Shown piece after piece: positions 1 to 6,543 of a stretch of DNA of 64,000 bases (positions are counted from its first letter, which is position 1; the number at the start of each line of letters is the position of its first letter). The notes under the pieces were generated by a model. It was not told where the DNA came from. It did not search any database and saw only the letters and a program-made list of their open reading frames with translations. Source of the DNA: Alphaproteobacteria bacterium (GTDB lineage: Bacteria > Pseudomonadota > Alphaproteobacteria > Micropepsales > Micropepsaceae). Location of the stretch: contig JAJPHG010000009.1 of assembly GCA_021325375.1 (NCBI GenBank), forward strand, positions 1 to 64,000. The letters run 5' to 3'. Both the position numbers and the translations under genes were made by a program.

Positions 1-298
1 CATCGACGGCATGCAGTACCTGCAGAAGCTCGAGCGCGGCGATCCGAACGTCGACAACGGCGTCATCGCCGACAAGTCCAAGCAGGACGCGATCGTGCGC
101 ATGCGCATGGCCTCCGACGTGCCCGCTTCGGAGCGGCCGTCCTATGAGGTGATGCGCACCGACACCAAGGCGTTCGCCGCATGGAAAGCCAAGAAGAAGA
201 ACCCGGCGCCCGGCTTCTACATCCGCCAGCCGCTGCCCATCCTCGACATCTGCCTGGCGCCTGTGCCGGCGAGAAAGACGAGCGCGGCGGCAAAGTGA
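1..298 (+). CDS. Cyclophilin-type peptidyl-prolyl isomerase, C-terminal part
   Basis: Only the last 98 or so codons are present; the frame is open through the left edge, so the start and catalytic core lie outside the window. The visible residues resemble the C-terminal tail of exported alphaproteobacterial cyclophilins: 'DGMQYLQKLERGD', then 'RMRMASDVPASERP' and 'YEVMRTDTKAFAAW', ending in 'LDICLAPVPA'. Members of the family catalyse cis-trans isomerisation of X-Pro bonds and assist folding, usually in the periplasm. The assignment rests on this tail alone, because the signal peptide and active-site arginine cannot be seen. Confidence 0.65.
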   Translation, partial: IDGMQYLQKLERGDPNVDNGVIADKSKQDAIVRMRMASDVPASERPSYEVMRTDTKAFAAWKAKKKNPAPGFYIRQPLPILDICLAPVPARKTSAAAK

Positions 299-339
299 CT
301 TCTCCGATGCTGGAGTATAATGTAGGCTTATATTCGACG

Positions 340-359
340 GCTCCGAATCTTTTCGGAGC
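340..359 (+). terminator. Perfect 8-bp hairpin after the cyclophilin gene
   Basis: GCTCCGAA and TTCGGAGC pair around a 4-base loop 41 bases after the stop codon. No run of T follows, so intrinsic termination is only a possibility. The rest of the 299-430 gap is fairly AT-rich, with a TATAAT at 316-321 and TAGAAT at 403-408, but neither has a convincing -35 partner. Confidence 0.35.
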
Positions 360-430
360 GGGGATCTCCAAAATTAGCAAGAAACTAACCCTTCAAATCT
401 GATAGAATCAGCATATCGGGAGAGAGAAAC

Positions 431-709
431 GTGCAAATTCCGATTGACCTGGTTTTCGAACGCACCGGCGACGGACGCTATCGGGTGACCAGCGACGATG
501 TCCCCGGCTTTTACATGGCCGGTGACGATATCGACATCATCCAGAGCGATTTGAACGAAGTCGTATCCGACCTGCTTCGCCTGAACTGCGGGTTTATCAC
601 TTCGGAGATACGGTGGTTTCCGACGCTTAGCGACGTGAAAATGCATCTGGAAAAGCCGCTTCCCGAAGGGAAGATCAGGTACATCGCAAGCGGTATATTG
701 GCCGCCTGA
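431..709 (+). CDS. HicB-like antitoxin candidate
   Basis: A 92-residue protein from a GTG start preceded by a GGGAGAGAG ribosome site. The N-terminal half has the HicB layout: a beta strand, then 'YRVTSDDVPGFYMAGDD', then a helix 'LNEVVSDLLRLN', as in the partial RNase H-like fold of HicB antitoxins. The usual C-terminal DNA-binding helix-turn-helix or ribbon-helix-helix is not visible. A second small gene follows after 3 bases, which fits a two-gene toxin-antitoxin operon with the antitoxin first. A DUF1902-type protein of unknown role is an alternative. Confidence 0.5.
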   Translation: MQIPIDLVFERTGDGRYRVTSDDVPGFYMAGDDIDIIQSDLNEVVSDLLRLNCGFITSEIRWFPTLSDVKMHLEKPLPEGKIRYIASGILAA

Positions 710-712
710 CAA

Positions 713-919
713 ATGCCTCGCATCATTTTGCGACTCGAAGTCGAAAAGGAACTTGCGAATCGGGGCTGCAGCAAAATCAAAGAGTATGTGTTCGGCAGCG
801 GATCTCTTTGGCAGACACATGACGGCAGATTCAGCTTCGTCGTTCCTCAGGGCGTGGGAGGGTGGGCTTACGAGGATGATCTGCGTCGAGTTCTCCAGAT
901 GCTTGATGATCGGGGCTGA
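713..919 (+). CDS. HicA-like small protein
   Basis: A 68-residue protein starting 3 bases after the HicB-like gene. It resembles a short HicA/YcfA fold: 'ELANRGCSKIKE', then 'GSGSLWQTHDGRFSFVVPQ', then a helix 'YEDDLRRVLQMLDD'. HicA toxins are small double-stranded-RNA-binding-fold mRNA interferases with a catalytic His in a G-S-H-x-x-(F/W) segment. Here that segment reads GSGSLW, so the usual His is replaced, although a His appears four residues later (QTHDG). It may be a divergent or inactive toxin. Function is inferred from fold pattern and gene order only. Confidence 0.4.
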   Translation: MPRIILRLEVEKELANRGCSKIKEYVFGSGSLWQTHDGRFSFVVPQGVGGWAYEDDLRRVLQMLDDRG

Positions 920-999
920 GGAGCTTCGATAGGTCGGCGCACCGGCCGCGCTGCGTTGGCGCTAAGGGTTTATTATAATAGAGGAATTTGACGATATAT

Positions 1000-1021
1000 G
1001 ATTTATTGATGATTTATTGAT
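1000..1021 (+). repeat. Tandem 11-bp direct repeat upstream of the His-rich operon
   Basis: GATTTATTGAT occurs twice head to tail (1000-1010 and 1011-1021), in an AT-rich stretch unlike its surroundings. The second copy overlaps the first base of the TTGACA -35 box, a position suited to a transcription factor binding one helical turn apart. A TATAAT also occurs at 974-979 without a clear -35. Confidence 0.6.
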
Positions 1022-1049
1022 TGACATATCGCCAGAAGCCGCCTATTTC
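1021..1049 (+). promoter_or_regulatory. Promoter of the His-rich / ribbon-helix-helix operon
   Basis: TTGACA (1021-1026) and TATTTC (1044-1049) are separated by 17 bases, a near-consensus housekeeping promoter. Transcription would begin near 1056, giving a very short leader that carries AAGGAG (1061-1066) six bases before the start codon at 1073. Confidence 0.6.
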
Positions 1050-1072
1050 TCCTCCGTACCAAGGAGAAAGGC

Positions 1073-1264
1073 ATGGCAAAACTGGATATCGGCGTAGGCG
1101 AGGATTTCCCGCTCGAAGAGAAAAAGAGCGGCGGCGAGGATTGCCGCGGCGGCCGTCGCGGGCACCGGCATCATCACCACCCACACACGCACTTCTGGCA
1201 CGGCTGGTTCCGGCGGGCGCCTGAGCGCAAGCCGGACGATCACACCAAGCAAGACAAGGAATAG
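1073..1264 (+). CDS. Small His-rich protein, unknown function
   Basis: A 63-residue hydrophilic protein with a strong AAGGAG ribosome site. It has an acidic N-terminus ('LDIGVGEDFPLEEKK'), one Cys, then a basic, His-dense centre ('RRGHRHHHHPHTHFWHGWF') and a charged tail. No signal peptide or membrane segment is seen. The His cluster could bind Ni, Zn or Cu. It is first in an operon with a ribbon-helix-helix protein that also begins with a His cluster, only 2 bases downstream. I do not recognise the family; the metal link is inferred from composition. Confidence 0.6.
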   Translation: MAKLDIGVGEDFPLEEKKSGGEDCRGGRRGHRHHHHPHTHFWHGWFRRAPERKPDDHTKQDKE

Positions 1265-1266
1265 AC

Positions 1267-1539
1267 ATGCATCGCGGACATCACAGACATCATCGCGGCA
1301 GCGGCGAGGCAGCCGAAGGCTCCGAGCGCAGCACGACGCGCGTCCAGCTCGAGATGCCGCCCCAGGCGATGGAGCGGCTGACGCGGCTCAAGGAGAAGAC
1401 CGAGGCCGCGTCCTATGCGGAAGTCATCCGCAACGCGCTGCGCGTCTTCGAGGCCTTGGCCGAGGAGCACGACAAAGGCGCGGAGTTCGCGCTCAAACGC
1501 CCCGGCGGCGAGACCGTCGCCTACAAGATATTCCTCTGA
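1267..1539 (+). CDS. Ribbon-helix-helix protein with His-rich N-terminus
   Basis: A 90-residue protein. Residues 1-9 are almost all His, Arg and Gly ('MHRGHHRHHRG'). From about residue 23 comes a CopG/Arc-like ribbon-helix-helix: strand 'TTRVQLEMPPQAM', helix 'ERLTRLKEKTEA', then 'SYAEVIRNALRVFEALAEE'. The last 20 residues form a short beta-like tail. It is probably a dimeric DNA-binding regulator. It lies between the His-rich peptide gene and the amidase gene, with 1-2 base gaps, so it may autoregulate through the 11-bp repeats at 1000-1021. Metal sensing through the His tail is speculation. Confidence 0.7.
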   Translation: MHRGHHRHHRGSGEAAEGSERSTTRVQLEMPPQAMERLTRLKEKTEAASYAEVIRNALRVFEALAEEHDKGAEFALKRPGGETVAYKIFL

Positions 1540-1540
1540 C

Positions 1541-2221
1541 ATGAGCGCGCGCCGCATCGCTTGCCCGTCGCCCAATCATGATGCGCGTCCCGATGGCGCG
1601 CGCATCGACATATTGGTGCTGCACTATACGGGCATGCGCACGGCGGAGGAGGCGCTGGCGAGATTGTGCGATCCGGCCGCGAAGGTCAGCGCCCACTACA
1701 CCATCGACCGCGGCGGCGCGGTCTATGTCCACGTGCCGGAAGAACGGCGCGCCTGGCATGCGGGCGTCTCCTGCTGGGGGGGTGAGCGCGACGTGAACGC
1801 GCGCTCCATCGGCATCGAGCTCGTCAATCCCGGCCACGAGTTCGGCTATGTTCCGTTCACGGACGATCAGATCGCCTCGCTCATCGACCTCGCTTGCGGG
1901 ATCGTCGAGCGTCACGCGATACCGCCCAGGCGCGTGCTCGGCCATTCCGACGTGGCGCCGATGCGCAAATCCGATCCCGGCGAGCTCTTCCCCTGGGCAA
2001 GGCTGGCGGAGTTCGGTATCGGCGTGTGGCCCGGCTTCGCTGCCGCTTCGCCGGGCAAGCCCGAAGATTTCGCCGCACGCCTCGCGCGCTACGGCTACGA
2101 TCCGCAGGCGCCGCTCAAGGACGTCGCGACCGCGTTCCAGCGGCATTTCCGCCCGTCATGCGTCGACGGCGTTGCAGATGCCGAATGCGCCGCATTGCTG
2201 GAAAGCCTGCTCGCGCTCTAG
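1541..2221 (+). CDS. ampD: AmpD-type N-acetylmuramoyl-L-alanine amidase
   Basis: A 226-residue zinc amidase of the Amidase_2 fold, which removes the stem peptide from (anhydro)muramyl-peptides during cell-wall recycling. Zinc ligands fit H28 ('LVLHYTGM'), H135 ('VLGHSDVAP') and D145 ('KSDPGELFPW'), with the general-acid/base region at E93 ('IGIELVN'). No signal peptide is visible, consistent with a cytoplasmic AmpD-like role. Residues after about 170 look like a small helical peptidoglycan-binding module ('LARYGYDP...VATAFQRHFRP'). The ATG lies 1 base after the preceding stop, so the gene is translationally linked to the ribbon-helix-helix gene. Confidence 0.9.
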   Translation: MSARRIACPSPNHDARPDGARIDILVLHYTGMRTAEEALARLCDPAAKVSAHYTIDRGGAVYVHVPEERRAWHAGVSCWGGERDVNARSIGIELVNPGHEFGYVPFTDDQIASLIDLACGIVERHAIPPRRVLGHSDVAPMRKSDPGELFPWARLAEFGIGVWPGFAAASPGKPEDFAARLARYGYDPQAPLKDVATAFQRHFRPSCVDGVADAECAALLESLLAL

Positions 2222-2230
2222 CGTCGGCGC

Positions 2231-2926
2231 ATGAAAACCATCGGCATGCTCGGCGGGATGAGCTGGGAATCCTCGGCCGTCTATTATCAGCTCATCAATC
2301 GCGAGGTTCAGAAGCGCCTCGGCGGCGTGCATTCGGCCAAGGCGCTGATGTATTCCTTCGACTTCGGCGAGATCGCGGCGATGCAGAATTCCGGGCGCTG
2401 GGACGACGCGACCACAGCCATGACGCAGGTCGGCGCGATGCTGGCAGGCGGCGGCGCCGATTTCCTGATGATCTGCTGCAACACCATGCATCTGATGTCC
2501 GGCGAGGTCGAACGCGCGGCCGGCATACCGTTGCTGCATATCGCCGATCCCCTGGGCACGGCGATCCGGGAGAAGGGAATCCGCCGCGTGGGCCTCGTCG
2601 GCTCCTGCTTCACGATGGAGCGCGGCGGCATCCTCATCGACCGCCTGCGCGAACGGTTCGGCATCGAGGTCCTGGTCCCCGGCGAGGACGAGCGCGCCGA
2701 GATCCAGCGCATCATCATCGAAGAACTCTGCCGCGGCCGCTTCCTCGACGGCGCGCGGGCGATGCATCGCGAGGTCTTCGACCGCCTCGTGGCGCGCGGC
2801 GCCGAAGGCATCGTGCTCGGCTGCACCGAGATCCCGATCCTCGTCGGGCCCAAGGACGCCAGCGTCCCCACCTTCGACACCACCACGCTGCACGCGATGG
2901 CCGCGGTCGAGATGGCGCTGGGGTAA
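2231..2926 (+). CDS. Aspartate/glutamate racemase family protein
   Basis: A 231-residue protein of the Asp/Glu/hydantoin racemase superfamily, RacD/YgeA type. It starts 'MKTIGMLGGMSWESSAVYYQ' and carries the two opposed catalytic Cys regions: C83 in 'ICCNTMHLM' and C198 in 'VLGCTEIPIL'. Such enzymes interconvert L and D acidic amino acids without a cofactor. It follows the AmpD gene by 9 bases, so it may act in peptidoglycan amino-acid supply or recycling. It is not a typical MurI, and the substrate cannot be set from sequence. Confidence 0.85.
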   Translation: MKTIGMLGGMSWESSAVYYQLINREVQKRLGGVHSAKALMYSFDFGEIAAMQNSGRWDDATTAMTQVGAMLAGGGADFLMICCNTMHLMSGEVERAAGIPLLHIADPLGTAIREKGIRRVGLVGSCFTMERGGILIDRLRERFGIEVLVPGEDERAEIQRIIIEELCRGRFLDGARAMHREVFDRLVARGAEGIVLGCTEIPILVGPKDASVPTFDTTTLHAMAAVEMALG

Positions 2927-2938
2927 TTCCAGCCCCAC

Positions 2939-3115
2939 TGTCATGGTCCGCGAAGGCGGGCCACCCAGCCGGGTTCTGCACGATCGGAATGACCCACGCG
3001 AAGACGCGGAGATCGCGGAGTAGAGCTTGTCCTCCGCGATCTCCGCGTCTTCGCGTGAATCATTTGCAAGAGCAACGAGCGTCACCTGGGTGGCCCGCAT
3101 TCGCGGGCCATGACA
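2939..3115. repeat. Composite inverted-repeat element, 'empty' form
   Basis: The ends are inverted copies of TGTCATGG(C/T)CCGCGAA...GGGCCACCCAG, each itself a small hairpin. Inside is a nested inverted repeat of ACGCGGAG-type units (2995-3020 against 3031-3056). A close relative lies at 58355-58534, and single ends flank a gene at 38733 and 39453. No coding sequence is seen in it. It separates the racemase gene from the convergent acetyltransferase gene and may terminate transcription from both sides. Confidence 0.85.
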
Positions 3116-3580
3116 TCAAGGGATTTCATAGCGAAGCAGCGGTAATCGCCGGCCGGGGATCGCGTCCGAAGGTGCGTCGCCGATCGCGGACGCGCCCATG
3201 CGCGCGTAGAACGCCGCCGCATTGGGATCGGAGAGGATGATCAGCCGCCGCGCGCCCTTGGCCTTCGCAAGCTCCGCCGCGGCGGCGAACAGCGCGCGTC
3301 CGACGCCGGTGCCGAACGCGGCGGGCTCGACGAAGAAATGGGCGAGGTCGAATTCGCCAGGCGCAGCGAGCGTTTCCACCGACGCGACGCCCAGCGGCGC
3401 GCCGTGCGCATCTTCCGCGACCAGCACCTGGCCGAGCGCGATCAGCGCGCGCGGCACGGCGAGCGCGGCCTCGCTCAGCCGCATGAACTGCGCATCGTAT
3501 CCCCAATGCGCCTTGGAGCGGCAGCACAGCGCGCTCAGCGCCTGCGCTTCTTGCGGCCGCGCGATACGGATCGTGCTCAC
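3116..3580 (-). CDS. GNAT family N-acetyltransferase
   Basis: A 154-residue protein with the GNAT fold: 'IRIARPQEAQALSALC' at the N-terminus, 'FDLAHFFVEPAAFGTGVGRA' as the acetyl-CoA P-loop (R/Q-x-x-G-x-G/A type), then 'GARRLIILSDPNAAAFYARMG', the typical C-terminal helix-strand. It should transfer an acetyl group to an unknown amine. The GTG start (3580-3578) overlaps the upstream stop in a GTGA, which indicates translational coupling to the exported-protein gene above it. No substrate can be proposed. Confidence 0.85.
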   Translation of the reverse strand: MSTIRIARPQEAQALSALCCRSKAHWGYDAQFMRLSEAALAVPRALIALGQVLVAEDAHGAPLGVASVETLAAPGEFDLAHFFVEPAAFGTGVGRALFAAAAELAKAKGARRLIILSDPNAAAFYARMGASAIGDAPSDAIPGRRLPLLRYEIP

Positions 3581-4113
3581 GGCTCGGCGAAGGTTTCGCC
3601 GTTGCCGTCGGCCATGCGCGCGGCGAGCCCCTTCTCGATGATGGCGCAGGCGAGCGCGGTGCGGTTGAGCGCATTGGCCGCGTCGATCTTCGTCCAGTCG
3701 GAGGAGAGCAGGAACGCCGTGCCGCGCGCGCGCAGATAGGCTCGCGCGCGCTCGAGGTCGGAAGGCGCGTAAGCGTCCATGCGGATCTCGGCCAGCGCTT
3801 TCGGATTCGAGAGGTGGAACGTGTGGTCCTTGGCTTGAAGCATCGTCTGCGCGTCGCGCGCCATGTCGGCGTCGTCGTTGGCGGCGCCCTGTTCGATGTC
3901 GAGCGCGCCTTCGACGAATTCGGGCAGGGTGCAGCCGGTCCAGCTCGTCTTCGCCGCGTCGTTGACCACGGTGACGAGGACGAAATACGGCGCGCTGGTC
4001 TTGTCGCGCACCGCCTGCTCGTAATGCGCCTGGTCCTGGACGAAGCCGCCGGCGCGCGCCGCCGTGCAGCCAAGCGCGATGAAGAGACCGGCGGCGACGG
4101 CGTGCCTTCCCAT
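3577..4113 (-). CDS. Exported protein of unknown function
   Basis: A 178-residue protein with an N-terminal signal peptide ('MGRHAVAAGLFIALGCTAARA', cleavage likely after ARA; a lipobox around GCTA is less convincing). The mature part has strand-helix character, with 'APYFVLVTVVNDAAK', a Cys in 'TGCTLPEF' and a Cys in 'LACAIIEKGL', which could form a disulfide. I do not recognise a family. Its last bases overlap the GNAT gene start, so the two are co-expressed. Confidence 0.65.
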   Translation of the reverse strand: MGRHAVAAGLFIALGCTAARAGGFVQDQAHYEQAVRDKTSAPYFVLVTVVNDAAKTSWTGCTLPEFVEGALDIEQGAANDDADMARDAQTMLQAKDHTFHLSNPKALAEIRMDAYAPSDLERARAYLRARGTAFLLSSDWTKIDAANALNRTALACAIIEKGLAARMADGNGETFAEP

Positions 4114-4151
4114 CCCGAAGCACCCGAAGAAGAAGCGCGATGCTGCTCCCG

Positions 4152-4180
4152 TTGTCGCCCTGTTGCAAATGCGCTAGAAC
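4152..4180 (+). promoter_or_regulatory. Promoter of rnpB
   Basis: TTGTCG (4152-4157) and TAGAAC (4175-4180) are 17 bases apart. The predicted start, about 7 bases later, falls at 4187-4190, exactly at the 5' strand of helix P1 of the RNase P RNA. Confidence 0.6.
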
Positions 4181-4190
4181 GCGCGCGCGT

Positions 4191-4570
4191 CAGATGGCCG
4201 GATGGTCGCTCTTTCATGAACTGGAAGAGAGGAAAGTCCGGGCTCCACGAAGGACACGGTGACGGATAACATCCGCCGGGGGCGACCCCAGGGACAGCGC
4301 CACAGAAATGACACCGCCAAATCCGGCGTAGCCCGTAAGGGCGAAGACGGACGGCAAGGTTGAAATGGTGCGGTAAGAGCGCACCGCGGGCCCGGCAACG
4401 GGAACGGCATGGCAAGCCCCACCGGGAGCAAGACCAAATAGGGATGGCATGTGATCCGTCTTTCGGATCGCCGTCCGGGTCGGTCGCGCGAGGTGAGCGG
4501 CAACGCTCATCCCAGAGGAATGACCATCCTCCCGGCAACGGGAGACAGAACCCGGCTTACAGGCCATCTG
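4191..4570 (+). ncRNA. rnpB: RNase P RNA (M1-type ribozyme)
   Basis: The RNA component that removes 5' leaders from tRNA precursors. The 5' end CAGATGGCC (4191-4199) pairs with GGCCATCTG (4562-4570), closing helix P1. Conserved region I 'GAGGAAAGTCCGGGCTCC' follows at about 4229, conserved region V with 'ACAGAACCCGGCTTACAGG' lies near the 3' end, and 'GGTAAGAGCGCACCG' occurs at about 4372. At about 380 nucleotides it has the size of an alphaproteobacterial type A molecule. It has its own promoter just upstream. Confidence 0.95.
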
Positions 4571-4594
4571 ACGCACCACTTGAAAGAGACGAGC

Positions 4595-5143
4595 ATGGCC
4601 AAAATCGATCAACAACTGGAAAGCTGCTTTACGGAGCATCTCCCCTACGAAATCCGCATGATGCGATATGAGTATAGCAAGATGGTCGCGCTGAACATGA
4701 TACCCAAGGCACCTAGCGTCGAACTCGAGATGAATTCGGCAATCGAGGGTTTCTGTCTTCATGCACGGAATTTGATGGAGTTCTTCAAGAACAAATCGGA
4801 TTTCGATCCGCGTGAATTCACGGTGCGGGGCTATCCTTTGAACAAGCGGTTTCTTCGGGATTCTTTCCTCTCGAAATTGAATGCGCAGCTCACGCATCTG
4901 TCTAGTCGGAGGACGAGCGATCCAAAGGAAAAGTTGCATGGCCCAGACTTCGATGAACTCAAGCGGGCGATCGAGGCTGAAATTTCTCGGATGATCGAAA
5001 ACTTGAAGCCCGAGTGGAGATCAAAATGTACATTTGGGGATGCTTCGGCGGTGATAGTCCAACTAGGATCGTCGCCATCTTCCACCAACTATATCTCGTC
5101 CGCCGCGTCTGTCGTCACGGACGTGAGAACCGTCGGCAGTTGA
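4595..5143 (+). CDS. Hypothetical protein directly downstream of rnpB
   Basis: A 182-residue soluble protein beginning 24 bases after the RNase P RNA and more A/T-rich than its neighbours. The first 130 residues look helical ('VELEMNSAIEGFCLHARNLM', 'EFFKNKSDFDPREF', 'SFLSKLNAQLTHLSS'), which resembles HEPN-like helical bundles in flavour, but no R-x4-6-H motif is seen. The last 30 residues are Ser/Thr/Val-rich and appear disordered. There is no good Shine-Dalgarno sequence (GAAAGAGACGAGC precedes the ATG). It is probably read from rnpB read-through. The family is not recognised. Confidence 0.6.
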   Translation: MAKIDQQLESCFTEHLPYEIRMMRYEYSKMVALNMIPKAPSVELEMNSAIEGFCLHARNLMEFFKNKSDFDPREFTVRGYPLNKRFLRDSFLSKLNAQLTHLSSRRTSDPKEKLHGPDFDELKRAIEAEISRMIENLKPEWRSKCTFGDASAVIVQLGSSPSSTNYISSAASVVTDVRTVGS

Positions 5144-5154
5144 CCTAATTCTTT

Positions 5155-5946
5155 CTACCCATACTTCGGCTCCCGCTTCTCCAAAAACGCCGCGATGCCT
5201 TCGCGGAAGTCGGGGCCTTGGGCGCAGAGGATCTGGTTGCGGTCCTCCATGGCGATCGCCGCCTCCAGGCTCGAGGCGTCGATGGCGTGGTTGAGCGCCT
5301 CCTTGGTGAGGCGCAGGCCCAGAGGCGTCGCGTGCAGCATGTCCTTGAGGTACGCGCGCGCCTCGGCTTCGAGCGCGCCCGGCTCCACGATCTTGGCGAA
5401 CAGGCCAAGCGCGCGGCCGCGTTCGGCGTCGATGAAGCGGCCGGTGAGCATGTATTCCGACGCCGCCGACGCGCCGATCATGCGCGGCAGGAAATACGAC
5501 ACCCCGATGTCGCAGGCCGACAGCCCGATGCGGATGAAGGCCGCGTTCATGCGCGTGTCGGGGGTCGCGATGCGCAAATCGCAAGCGAGCGCGAGCGCGA
5601 AGCCGCCGCCGCTCGCCGCCCCCTGCACGAGCGCGATGATCGGTTGCGGGCAGCGGCGCATCGCCATCACGATCTCGCTGATGCTGCGCTGGCGCGTCAG
5701 CCCGCGGCCCGGATCGGCCGCCGCGTTGCTCTCGTCGCGCTCCTTGAGGTCGAGGCCCGCGCAGAACGCGCGGCCCGCGCCGCCGAGCACGACCGCGCGG
5801 ATCTCGTGCCGCCAATAGAGATCGGTGAAGAGGTGGCGCAATTCGTCGACCATCGCGCGGCTCATCGCGTTGAGCCGGCCGGGCCGGTTCATCGTCACCC
5901 ACAGGACGGGCCCTTCGCTCTTCACGATCAGATTGGCGTAGTCCAT
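5155..5946 (-). CDS. Enoyl-CoA hydratase/isomerase family protein
   Basis: A 263-residue crotonase-fold protein. The oxyanion-hole loops are 'GAGRAFCAGLDLKE' (about 62-75) and 'VQGAASGGGFALALACDLRI' (about 105-124), followed by 'GLSACDIGVSYFLPRMIG'. In this subgroup the usual second catalytic Glu position is occupied by Asp/Gly-like residues, so hydratase activity is not assured; a hydrolase or isomerase is possible. The start MDYANLIVK (ATG at 5946) is chosen because an AAAGG precedes it and it lies 1 base after the DUF1810 stop; longer starts would run into that gene. Confidence 0.85.
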   Translation of the reverse strand: MDYANLIVKSEGPVLWVTMNRPGRLNAMSRAMVDELRHLFTDLYWRHEIRAVVLGGAGRAFCAGLDLKERDESNAAADPGRGLTRQRSISEIVMAMRRCPQPIIALVQGAASGGGFALALACDLRIATPDTRMNAAFIRIGLSACDIGVSYFLPRMIGASAASEYMLTGRFIDAERGRALGLFAKIVEPGALEAEARAYLKDMLHATPLGLRLTKEALNHAIDASSLEAAIAMEDRNQILCAQGPDFREGIAAFLEKREPKYG

Positions 5947-5947
5947 G

Positions 5948-6367
5948 TCAAAGCCTTTCGAGTGTCGCTGCATCCTCGCGGCCGGCGAAGAATTTCTCAA
6001 GCGCGCGGCGCCAAAGCGGTTCGCCCGGCGCGGCATGCGCGAACAGCGTCATCGAGGAGCGGAATTTCAGATCGTCCGGCGCGCCGAAGATCGCGCGGGC
6101 GGAACGGCCTTCGACCGCCAGGACCAGCGCCGTGCATTCCGCGAGCCGCCCACCCAGCACGGGATGCGCCGCGTAGGTGCGCGCCTCGTCGAGGGAAGCG
6201 ATCGCATAGCGCTGCGCCATCGCGCTCGAGCCCAGCCCGCGGATCTGCGGGAACACGAACCACATCCAATGGCCGGCCTTGCGCCCGCGCCCGAGCTCGG
6301 CGCGCACGGCGTCGATCGCGCCCGCCTGGGCGTCGAGAAAGCGCTTGAGATCGTAAGGATCGGACAT
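5948..6367 (-). CDS. DUF1810 family protein
   Basis: A 139-residue cytosolic protein matching DUF1810: 'DPYDLKRFLDAQAG', then 'GHWMWFVFPQIRGLGSS', then 'ARTYAAHPVLGGRLAECTAL' and 'LKFRSSMTLFAHA'. The family is widespread with a compact helical fold, and its reaction is not established to my knowledge. The ATG at 6367 gives the usual family length. It is followed 1 base later by the enoyl-CoA hydratase gene and diverges from the gene at 6544, with a double palindrome between them. Confidence 0.85.
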   Translation of the reverse strand: MSDPYDLKRFLDAQAGAIDAVRAELGRGRKAGHWMWFVFPQIRGLGSSAMAQRYAIASLDEARTYAAHPVLGGRLAECTALVLAVEGRSARAIFGAPDDLKFRSSMTLFAHAAPGEPLWRRALEKFFAGREDAATLERL

Positions 6368-6412
6368 CGCGCGATTGGAACGCGGGTGGATCGGTTTGGC
6401 AAGCTGTGGACA

Positions 6413-6441
6413 GAACGTTCGTACACGGACGGAACGTTCGT
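6413..6441. promoter_or_regulatory. Double GAACGTTCGT operator-like site
   Basis: The palindrome GAACGTTC occurs at 6413-6420 and 6432-6439, embedded in a 10-base direct repeat GAACGTTCGT with a 19-base period. It lies in the divergent region between the DUF1810 gene and the gene at 6544. Such spacing suits a dimeric repressor, perhaps TetR-like, binding two turns apart on one face. No regulator gene is adjacent. Confidence 0.5.
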
Positions 6442-6543
6442 TCACTTCCGCCGACGCATATACCCTATGCAATCTTTGCGTGCGCAGAGGTCTTGAAACG
6501 CGTCATGGCTGTTCCCATGTCCGTCTCTTTAAGGAGACGAACA

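Noticed and set aside
431..919. Classic HicAB toxin-antitoxin system
   Set aside because: Gene order, the missing DNA-binding domain and the missing toxin His argue against calling it canonical; it is kept as HicB/HicA-like.
6413..6443. LexA (SOS) box
   Set aside because: The alphaproteobacterial box needs GAAC-N7-GAAC or GTTC-N7-GTTC. The repeats here have GAAC and GTTC adjacent and a 19-base period, so the spacing does not fit.
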